7,019 nt of DNA from Thermoplasmata archaeon. GTDB lineage: Archaea > Thermoplasmatota > Thermoplasmata > Thermoplasmatales > Thermoplasmataceae. The stretch spans positions 1-7,019 of the forward strand of contig JAKAYH010000117.1 in NCBI GenBank assembly GCA_021826835.1. The letters are read 5' to 3'. Position numbers and translations under genes: made by a program. Positions within the stretch are counted from its first letter, which is position 1. The number at the start of each line of letters is the position of its first letter. Positions 1 to 4,653 of the stretch are shown here, one piece after another. The notes under the pieces were generated by a model. That model was not told the origin of the DNA and did no database searches. It saw only the letters and a program-made list of their open reading frames with translations.

Positions 1-141
1 GCATTTACAGTATTCTATTGTTTAAAATAGAGTGGTTCAGAGGCAATCTTTAGGAAAATCCAAGGAAGGGATGTAATAATTCTGCAATTATTTCAAGGGG
101 TAATCCAATAATATTTGTACAATAACTGATTAAGATAATTT
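1..141. other. Leader region of the first gene, no gene seen
   Basis: I see no ORF, tRNA or strong repeat here. The in-frame TAA at 136-138 just before the ATG at 142 shows that the first gene cannot begin further upstream. The only signal I can point to is the AT-rich box at 107-116, listed separately. Confidence 0.6.
107..116 (+). promoter_or_regulatory. Possible TATA box for the nuclease-like gene
   Basis: AATAATATTT ends 26 bp before the ATG at 142. No Shine-Dalgarno sequence lies in front of that ATG, so a leaderless transcript starting at or close to the ATG would fit. The match to an archaeal TATA box is only fair and the surrounding DNA is AT-rich, so it could be chance. Confidence 0.35.
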
Positions 142-933
142 ATGGATAAAACCCTTAAGCAAAAATTCAGACAGCCTTTTGGCTTTTACATGGAAAATCT
201 AATTGGAAAACAGTTGCTGTCAAAGGGAATTTTTACCTTGTATTATGCACATTATTATGCCTTTGATTTGGGTCTTGATTTGGATGATGATGCAATTAGC
301 CAATTAAAGTCACTATTGATTGCTGGAGATGTTAATATTGAAAGATTGAATGAGGAGGTAAAGGAAATTCTTAAGGGAAAGAATGGACTTTATAGTAAAA
401 CTTATTTAGAATTAGTTAGAGGAGCGTTTTCCAAAAAAGAAAATAAAAATCTGTTTAATAAAAAAATTATTCTTCTCGGAGTATCTAATATGATATCCAG
501 AAATAAACTTGAAATTTTAAGAATTCAAAATCAAAAACTCATAGTCAGTGAAGTGAAAAGTCAGTATGGGCCAAAAGTTGATTATAGAATAGAATTTGAG
601 AAAGGTCAGCTTTTTAGATTGTTGCGTTTAACAAATGCTGGCATGTATACTTCTCTAATTTACTGTATTGCCTTACCATATCCGAGATATGTGGAAATCC
701 CATTTATCAAATTGTATGATAAATTTAAGGATTATTCTGATTTTAACGGTAAAGAATTTACAACAGATGACTGGGCGAATCTTAGAATAAGAATTCCATT
801 AGAATATAGAAAAGAGGAAAAATTTGAGGGAATAGACAAATCTCTTTATTGTTTTAGTGATGAACAGTCTCTATACAAATCTATATTAGAGGAGTTTCCA
901 GGAAAATTTCCACGATTGGAAGGGAATATCTAA
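142..933 (+). CDS. Probable PD-(D/E)XK-type nuclease, 263 aa
   Basis: I do not recognise a named family, but the layout suits a PD-(D/E)XK (restriction-endonuclease fold) nuclease. An N-terminal helix around residues 15-29 contains Glu18 and ends in KG. A central beta hairpin at about 122-140 runs LEILRIQNQKLIVSEVKSQ, where Glu124 would take the place of the usual Asp and E137-V-K139 is the catalytic E-x-K. A helix starting KGQLFRL (Gln156) leads to a strand, LIYCIALPYP, as in Hjc/VRR-like folds. Residues 45-115 form a charged helical insertion. There is no signal peptide or membrane segment, so it should be cytoplasmic. The start is fixed by an in-frame stop directly upstream. It converges on the HEPN-like gene. 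The DNA is markedly AT-rich: 13 of 60 bases are G or C at 481-540, against 25 of 60 at 3061-3120 in the right-hand block. The coding call is firm; the nuclease call is inference from motifs. It might instead be an inactive nuclease-fold protein, since Asp is replaced by Glu. Confidence 0.55.
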   Translation: MDKTLKQKFRQPFGFYMENLIGKQLLSKGIFTLYYAHYYAFDLGLDLDDDAISQLKSLLIAGDVNIERLNEEVKEILKGKNGLYSKTYLELVRGAFSKKENKNLFNKKIILLGVSNMISRNKLEILRIQNQKLIVSEVKSQYGPKVDYRIEFEKGQLFRLLRLTNAGMYTSLIYCIALPYPRYVEIPFIKLYDKFKDYSDFNGKEFTTDDWANLRIRIPLEYRKEEKFEGIDKSLYCFSDEQSLYKSILEEFPGKFPRLEGNI

Positions 934-1140
934 AACCAGTCAGGAAAAGATTTTTGATTGCTTCCTATCTATTTATCCTGCCTTTATGTGTTTATAACAA
1001 AACATATTTCCAACAACTCAATCCTTTATTCCATAAGAAGAATTCTATTAATGATTCAGTTTATGGTTTTTAGCTATCAGAGGTTTTACTTAAGGAAATC
1101 TCATTTAATCCAGAATACCTGGATCTTGGAATCTAAATGT
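934..1140. other. Convergent intergenic gap between the two left-hand genes
   Basis: Both flanking genes end here. The + strand has a T5 tract 18 bp past the first gene's stop (951-955), a possible T-rich archaeal stop signal. A small inverted repeat at 1108-1124 lies 17 bp past the stop of the - strand gene. A TTG-initiated reading frame crosses the gap and runs into the HEPN-like gene; I regard it as chance. Confidence 0.5.
1108..1124 (-). terminator. Small hairpin after the HEPN-like gene
   Basis: ATCCAG-AATAC-CTGGAT is a perfect 6-bp inverted repeat with a 5-nt loop, just downstream of the - strand gene that stops at 1141. There is no T-run directly after it on that strand, so it may be a processing hairpin or chance rather than a terminator. 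Confidence 0.25.
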
Positions 1141-1833
1141 TTAAGCAGGATATTTTTCAATAAATAGCTTAATCCCATCAATCATGAGTTTAATCATTCC
1201 TTCATCGCCTTGCTTTGCGTCAGGATGGGCTGCATCATTACGAAGCCCTAACCAACCAGTTATGGATTTATTCATAGTTTTATCAATAATCTGACTCTTA
1301 AGTAAGTTACCATTGAGGGAATCTGCCTTCACATATTTCCCATCATCACTCGTAATTGGGATTTGATTCTTTTCTGCTAACTTTCTAAGGTGACTTTCTA
1401 AAGCAACACCAGCAACAACTGCGGATGCTCTAAAATAAGATTGCGATAGTAAATATTCTGCTTGTTCAAGAATATCTGTAAAAATATCGGCATCAATCAT
1501 CTCGTTAAAACTATTTAGAAAGTTATTAGAATAATCATGTTTTAAGCTTTTTAGAACCTCACTTAATTGGTCAATCATATTACGTGAATAAATTATTTTT
1601 ATAGACTTAGCATATAACCAGTATTCACTTTTTCTGGGAGCAATATCTTCTATGGTTTGCTTCATCTTAAGTACCAATGAAACACCTATTTTAGATATTA
1701 GATTATTTTTCAAAGTTGTATTATACGGATGGCGTTCAATTTCTTGATCCATGTTTTTTATACTTTCGTTAACGTAGTCTAAAACTCCATCAATTCTCTT
1801 TAATACCTCATTTTTGTCAATAGATTGCGGCAA
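1141..1833 (-). CDS. HEPN-like domain protein, 230 aa, possible RNase
   Basis: The C-terminal half (about 118-230) looks like a HEPN or DUF4145-type helical domain. It has LEQAEYLLSQSYFRASAVVAG followed by ALESHLRKLAEK, then the signature R198-N-D-A-A-H203, which fits the Rx4-6H motif that forms the metal-independent RNase site in HEPN toxins and effectors. The final helix ends FIEKYPA. The N-terminal half (1-115) is helical and charged, with no family that I recognise; it may be a sensor or dimer part. HEPN proteins occur in toxin-antitoxin, abortive infection and CRISPR-associated systems, and no nucleotidyltransferase (MNT) partner is seen next to it here. The start is unusual: TTG at 1833, with an in-frame TAA immediately before it. 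The next Met is residue 28, so the true N-terminus is uncertain. AAGTTTATGC about 30 bp upstream is a weak TATA candidate. The gene converges on the nuclease-like gene and shares its AT-rich composition. Confidence 0.65.
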   Translation of the reverse strand: MPQSIDKNEVLKRIDGVLDYVNESIKNMDQEIERHPYNTTLKNNLISKIGVSLVLKMKQTIEDIAPRKSEYWLYAKSIKIIYSRNMIDQLSEVLKSLKHDYSNNFLNSFNEMIDADIFTDILEQAEYLLSQSYFRASAVVAGVALESHLRKLAEKNQIPITSDDGKYVKADSLNGNLLKSQIIDKTMNKSITGWLGLRNDAAHPDAKQGDEGMIKLMIDGIKLFIEKYPA

Positions 1834-1992
1834 TTAATTGAAACAATGCATCTTAGAGCATAAACTTTCTTATTGTATCATACACAATGTAGTTACGAAA
1901 GTCTTCTAGAGTAGATTAGGTAAATCTCTGGCAACAGTAAGGAAGCTGTTGAGGTTCAGTTAACATCTTATATTTCATTCAAATAAATCACA

Positions 1993-2061
1993 ATGAGACC
2001 ATCATGCCTGAAGTGTGGAAGGAAATCTCCAACACATTATATCAGAAATAATAAGCAATAG
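1993..2061 (+). other. Micro-ORF of 22 codons with a CxxCG zinc-ribbon-like start
   Basis: The reading frame begins MRPSCLKCGRKSPTHY and stops at TAG. The C-x2-C-G pattern resembles the first knuckle of a zinc ribbon, but no second knuckle follows. CTTATATTTC at 1967-1976 lies about 20 bp upstream and could act as a TATA box. It could be a remnant of a transposase or zinc-ribbon gene, a real micropeptide, or chance. Confidence 0.15.
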
Positions 2062-2076
2062 ATTGACTCACTGTAT

Positions 2077-2199
2077 TCCATCACCATCTCCATCTACTGA
2101 TCCATCCACTGGATAAAACAGAAATCCATCAGATCATTTCCATCATCTGTAAATCCATCAGATGGAATAGTAATCCATCAGTTGTAAGTTTTCCATCAG
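2077..2199. repeat. Cluster of TCCATC(AG) repeats
   Basis: TCCATC occurs on the + strand at 2077, 2089, 2101, 2125, 2139, 2154, 2174 and 2192. Four of these (2125, 2154, 2174, 2192) extend to TCCATCAG. Spacings are 12, 12, 24, 14, 15, 20 and 18 bp. One copy forms the palindrome TCCATC-A-GATGGA (2154-2166). The copies fall in different reading frames, so this is not a repeated peptide. Such a set of short, spaced repeats resembles iterons or a cluster of regulator sites. Confidence 0.6.
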
Positions 2200-2311
2200 A
2201 ACTATGTTTCTGATTATCCCATTGGTAAAATCCTTTAATTTGCATAACTGTTTCGATGTCATCGGTTTACCTTACTTACTTATCATGGCAACTCATTCTT
2301 CTGGTTTGGAT

Positions 2312-2329
2312 CTAAAGCATCTCCTTTAG
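2312..2329. repeat. Small inverted repeat CTAAAG/CTTTAG
   Basis: CTAAAG and CTTTAG are separated by 6 bp. It lies just left of the 14-8-14 inverted repeat. It may be an operator or a hairpin, or chance. Confidence 0.3.
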
Positions 2330-2333
2330 GCTC

Positions 2334-2369
2334 TCAATTAGTAAATTGATAAACTAATTTACTAATTGA
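2334..2369. repeat. Perfect 14-8-14 bp inverted repeat, possible recombination site
   Basis: The left arm TCAATTAGTAAATT (2334-2347) and right arm AATTTACTAATTGA (2356-2369) are exact reverse complements around the asymmetric 8-bp spacer GATAAACT. Two inverted binding arms of 11-14 bp around a 6-8 bp spacer is the classic form of a tyrosine recombinase core site (lox, FRT and dif type), and the operon encodes such an enzyme. The arms share the 11-mer ATTAGTAAATT with the array at 2470-2480, so they may instead be binding sites for one repeat-binding protein. Confidence 0.5.
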
Positions 2370-2460
2370 TACAGAACCTGTAGATTACTATCACTGCAAA
2401 AGACTTTTTTTCAAATGATTATTATCTTTCATTTATCACAGAAAACGGGTGTACATATTA

Positions 2461-2484
2461 ATTAGTATAATTAGTAAATTAGTA
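2461..2484 (+). repeat. Three direct ATTAGTA repeats
   Basis: ATTAGTA starts at 2461, 2470 and 2478, a phasing of 9 and 8 bp. The mirror-image array lies at 2535-2566. Together with the 14-8-14 repeat they make up one family of sites. Confidence 0.6.
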
Positions 2485-2549
2485 ATCAGCCAATATACGT
2501 AAAGAGTGTTTATCGATGTACAATTAAAAAAAAATACTAATTATACTAA
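2462..2549. repeat. 15-bp inverted repeat flanking a 58-bp AT-rich core
   Basis: TTAGTATAATTAGTA (2462-2476) is the exact reverse complement of TACTAATTATACTAA (2535-2549). The 58 bp between them contain an A9 tract (2526-2534). Mirror-image arrays around an AT-rich core are seen at archaeal replication origins and plasmid origins. No recognisable origin recognition box (ORB) was found, so the origin call is inference. Confidence 0.45.
2526..2534 (-). terminator. T9 tract downstream of the DUF3987-like gene
   Basis: Read on the - strand this is TTTTTTTTT, 34 bp past the stop of the last gene of the operon. An oligo-T run alone is enough to terminate archaeal RNA polymerase, so this is the likely 3' end of the operon transcript. 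It may also simply be part of the AT-rich core of the putative origin. Confidence 0.55.
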
Positions 2550-2566
2550 ATAAACTAATTACTAAT
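2535..2566 (-). repeat. Four TACTAAT-like repeats (inverse of the ATTAGTA array)
   Basis: TACTAAT, TACTAAA, AACTAAT and TACTAAT start at 2535, 2544, 2553 and 2560 on the + strand. That is the ATTAGTA motif on the - strand at 9, 9 and 7 bp steps. The array ends 1 bp before the stop codon of the DUF3987-like gene. Confidence 0.55.
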
Positions 2567-2567
2567 T

Positions 2568-4304
2568 TTACCAATTGGAATTTCCCCTTGGTGTGTCAGA
2601 TGGATAATTCCATCTGTAGAATGTTGAAACAGAATGGACAGAATGGGAAAGTTCTTTGAAATTCTTGGAACCATCTTTATTGTATCTGACTGCTTCCCTT
2701 ACATTAAGATGCCCCTGTTCTTTTAATGTTTCAACTGCCTGTTGGAAATCCCCTGACAACATATTGGCATTAGGTTGCAGGTCTCCATTACTCACCCATT
2801 TGCCATTCTCTGATTTATAGGCTATGGTTTCGAATATCTCAACTCCATTTTTACCTTTATCTTTTATGTTTTCTACATCCCATCTCTTATCTGGATTTTT
2901 AAGAATGGTCATAATATGCTTCTCGAATTTCTTCTTAATCATCTGCGAACTGCGTATCTCTGCATCCTTTGTTGATTTTTCCAGCCAGTAGTTGAATACT
3001 TCCATTGCATTGGCATGGTATTCCTCAAGATCCCTAATGGCTTCCTGCAAATCTATGGATTCCATTCTCAATTCTTCACCATCGAAGTTGCCTCTGGATG
3101 CAGAATGAATGATGGCTAATTTCCAGACCAATACAGGATATTTGCTTCTGGAAAGAACATCATAGTTATCAATATCCTGCGAACTGGATAGATCGGACTG
3201 AACATCTGCTATTGCCTGTAATATTTCAGTTCTGTATTCATTGTAATCTTTGAGAAATTCATCAGAATATTTTACCATCTTAATGTTTTTAAGAAGTGCG
3301 AGTTCCTCTATGATGTGTTTTCTCTGTTCCTCTCTTATCTTATCATCTAGTGAGGATCTTTTAATGTCCTTGATGCATACTCTTTTGGATTTGACAAATA
3401 GGAATCTGTTTCCTGCTCCCTGAAACCAAAAGGATTTGTTGGATTTCTCAATCATTTCTGGAACTCCAGACAGCCATATGTTTCCTGTTATTGGTGGGTA
3501 TTTCTCCTCTCCTCTGGCTATGGTTGTATATGATTGCAATCTATTGTCTATCATCTGGCACATAAAGGAATAGATGTCTGAAAGAGAGTTTTCTTTTAGC
3601 ATTGCCATTAGAACTTGTGCTTCATCCCAGGTTATCATGACGTCCCTCTTCTTATCTGGATCATTGGAGTAAAACTTTGCAAGAGATTTCATCATTCCTT
3701 TGGCTGTTCCTGTCTCATATCTTACGTGATCTTTGTATATTGTCGGCATGAAATCATCTATTCCAGATACTAAAAGAGGTGTCTTATTGGTTCCAGATGG
3801 TTCTGACCACCAGAAGCCTAAATTGGGCAGTATTTTACCTTTTGCATTGGCAGAAATAGCATTAGACATCGCCGTTGCTATCTCAAATATCGCCATAGAC
3901 TTCCTTGGATTATCATCTGCATCTGTTGATTCGTGGTATTCCATTAACTCTCCTATTAGATCGCCATTGACTTTATGGGGTGTGAATGAAGGATTTTTCT
4001 CCTCATATTCCACTATTCTCTTATTAAGGAGATTTTCTGCGTTTTCTCCATCTCCCATAACAGACAATGGATCCTCTATGTGATTATCACAGTAGAAGCA
4101 AGAATAGTATTCCTGATCTATATATGTGACATTTCCATCATCATCTGTAAATGGAACTGGAATTATCTGGAATGTCATCTCAATTTTATGTATTGGGCAG
4201 ATGTGTTCTTCATCAGTTGTTTCCGAACCTTTAAATACCTGTTCGTGTTTATTTAATTGAGCATTGGGGGGCCTCGGTTCACCTCCTTGTCCTCCTGTTC
4301 TCAT
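2568..4304 (-). CDS. DUF3987-like primase/helicase-type AAA+ protein with zinc knuckle, 578 aa
   Basis: This is probably the replication initiator or helicase of the element. Residues 1-30 are Gly/Pro-rich and disordered. C36-P-I-H39 and C69-F-Y-C72 form a likely zinc knuckle. A RecA/AAA+ core follows: a degenerate Walker A, EPSGTNKT (168-175), with Asn173 where the second Gly is expected; Walker B, VMITWDE (222-228); a sensor-1-like TGNIWLSG (273-280); and GAGNRFLFV (297-305) with Arg300 as a probable arginine finger. The order and the NRFLF box match DUF3987-type proteins found with phage and plasmid primases. Residues 380-460 are helical, and a winged-helix-like end lies around 505-540 (ANMLSGDFQQAVETLKEQGHL). 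No primase (TOPRIM or Prim-Pol) motif is seen. The ATG overlaps the stop of the 30-residue ORF (ATGA), with AGGAGGA 10 bp upstream, so it is translationally coupled. It ends beside the repeat-rich putative origin. The family call is from motifs by eye. Confidence 0.75.
   Translation of the reverse strand: MRTGGQGGEPRPPNAQLNKHEQVFKGSETTDEEHICPIHKIEMTFQIIPVPFTDDDGNVTYIDQEYYSCFYCDNHIEDPLSVMGDGENAENLLNKRIVEYEEKNPSFTPHKVNGDLIGELMEYHESTDADDNPRKSMAIFEIATAMSNAISANAKGKILPNLGFWWSEPSGTNKTPLLVSGIDDFMPTIYKDHVRYETGTAKGMMKSLAKFYSNDPDKKRDVMITWDEAQVLMAMLKENSLSDIYSFMCQMIDNRLQSYTTIARGEEKYPPITGNIWLSGVPEMIEKSNKSFWFQGAGNRFLFVKSKRVCIKDIKRSSLDDKIREEQRKHIIEELALLKNIKMVKYSDEFLKDYNEYRTEILQAIADVQSDLSSSQDIDNYDVLSRSKYPVLVWKLAIIHSASRGNFDGEELRMESIDLQEAIRDLEEYHANAMEVFNYWLEKSTKDAEIRSSQMIKKKFEKHIMTILKNPDKRWDVENIKDKGKNGVEIFETIAYKSENGKWVSNGDLQPNANMLSGDFQQAVETLKEQGHLNVREAVRYNKDGSKNFKELSHSVHSVSTFYRWNYPSDTPRGNSNW
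2597..2616. repeat. Palindrome CAGATGGA-TAAT-TCCATCTG inside the gene end
   Basis: It has perfect 8-bp arms and a 4-nt loop, overlapping the last codons of the DUF3987-like gene. Its core is the same GATGGA/TCCATC motif as in the cluster at 2077-2199, so it may be one more site for the same protein. It could also fold as an RNA hairpin ahead of the T9 tract. Confidence 0.45.
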
Positions 4305-4393
4305 GTTTTTCTGTCCTCCTTTTTCTTAGGTTCCTCATCGAATAAATACTGTAAAATCCTGTTTAGTTCTCGCATCAATTCAGCGTGTTCCAT
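4301..4393 (-). CDS. 30-residue ORF linking AbrB and the DUF3987-like gene
   Basis: The product would start MEHAELMRELNRILQYLF and end in a charged, lysine-rich tail (DEEPKKKEDRKT), so it is one amphipathic helix plus a basic/acidic tail. Its ATG at 4393 lies inside the end of the AbrB-like gene (14-bp overlap), and its TGA shares the ATGA with the next start. A second in-frame ATG at 4375 would give 24 residues. Overlaps on both sides are typical of translationally coupled archaeal operon genes and argue that it is real. It may be a small partner of either neighbour, or its translation may mainly serve to carry ribosomes to the next start. I recognise no family. Confidence 0.5.
   Translation of the reverse strand: MEHAELMRELNRILQYLFDEEPKKKEDRKT
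4314..4320 (-). promoter_or_regulatory. Shine-Dalgarno site of the DUF3987-like gene
   Basis: AGGAGGA lies 9-10 bp before the ATG at 4304, inside the 30-residue ORF. It supports this start. A second, even better match (GGAGGTGA, 4286-4279) lies within codons 6-9 of the gene but leads to no useful start: the next ATG is out of frame and stops after three codons. Confidence 0.7.
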
Positions 4394-4556
4394 TTTCTGC
4401 ACAGTTGTTAGGTTTTACAGGTTTCACTGTAATTGAACCATTTTGGTTGATGTAAAAATCAACGGACATGGTATCCACTAAACGATGCTCACGGACATAT
4501 TCTATTGGAATCCTAACGAAATATGTTTTGTTATACTTCGATAACTTTGTCCTCAT
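4380..4556 (-). CDS. AbrB/MazE-type DNA-binding protein, 58 aa
   Basis: The product has the swapped-hairpin AbrB pattern. TKLSKYNKTYFVRIPIEYV (residues 3-21) contains the IP-x-E-x-V turn. It is followed by VREHRLVDTMSVDFYI and then NGSITVKPVKP (39-49), as in SpoVT-AbrB and MazE domains (usual length 45-55). Such proteins bind DNA as dimers and act as transition-state regulators, antitoxins or plasmid copy and partition regulators. No toxin gene follows: the next frame is the 30-residue ORF. That favours an operon regulator over an antitoxin. It has its own TATA box about 23 bp upstream of the ATG, suggesting a leaderless transcript and a second promoter inside the operon that it might repress itself. 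Its binding site is unknown; the repeats at 2077-2566 are candidates. The short length is normal for the family. Confidence 0.7.
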   Translation of the reverse strand: MRTKLSKYNKTYFVRIPIEYVREHRLVDTMSVDFYINQNGSITVKPVKPNNCAENGTR

Positions 4557-4571
4557 GAAGTATATATTTTG

Positions 4572-4585
4572 TATTTATATTTAAA
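4572..4585 (-). promoter_or_regulatory. TATA box for the AbrB-like gene
   Basis: TTTAAATATAAATA is centred about 23 bp upstream of the ATG at 4556. That is the spacing of leaderless archaeal promoters, and there is no Shine-Dalgarno sequence in front of this ATG. It lies in the 97-bp gap after the RFC-like gene, the widest gap in the operon. Confidence 0.6.
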
Positions 4586-4653
4586 ACTGTTGTAAGCTGA
4601 TTGCTTGTAGAACCAGTAATTTACGGCAATATAGATAGATAGATGTTGTATTT

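Larger units (their letters stand above)
1834..2567. other. 734-bp repeat-rich non-coding region
   Basis: No convincing protein gene is present. The left third (1834-2070) has only weak hairpins, such as CAACAG/CTGTTG at 1932-1951, and a 22-codon micro-ORF. The middle (2077-2199) is a cluster of TCCATC repeats. The right third (2334-2567) is very AT-rich, with arrays of ATTAGTA in both orientations. The region separates the AT-rich left genes from the higher-GC operon and lies just past the stop of the replication-type gene. That position suits a replication origin, an attachment site, or both. Confidence 0.6.

Noticed and set aside
958..1167. 69-codon + strand frame starting at TTG, hydrophobic in places
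   Set aside because: Weak start, no promoter or Shine-Dalgarno sequence, runs into the end of the HEPN-like gene on the other strand, and the residue mix looks like translated non-coding AT-rich DNA.
2077..2199. CRISPR array
   Set aside because: The repeat unit is only 6-8 bp with irregular 12-24 bp spacing, and no cas gene is present.
2158..2262. 34-codon - strand frame through the TCCATC cluster
   Set aside because: No family, no promoter or Shine-Dalgarno sequence, and it ends inside the repeat cluster; the repeats lie in several frames, so coding does not explain them.
3733..4083. 116-codon + strand frame opposite the DUF3987-like gene
   Set aside because: It lies fully antisense to a gene with clear motifs; its Ser/Pro/Ile-rich composition is the mirror of that coding frame.
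4380..4556. AbrB-like protein as antitoxin of a MazEF-type pair
   Set aside because: The following frame codes for only 30 residues without a PemK/MazF or PIN pattern, and then the large AAA+ gene begins; no toxin is adjacent.
4631..4645. ATAGATAGATAGATG tandem repeat
   Set aside because: Only about three units of a 4-bp repeat in an AT-rich gap; readily explained by chance or slippage.
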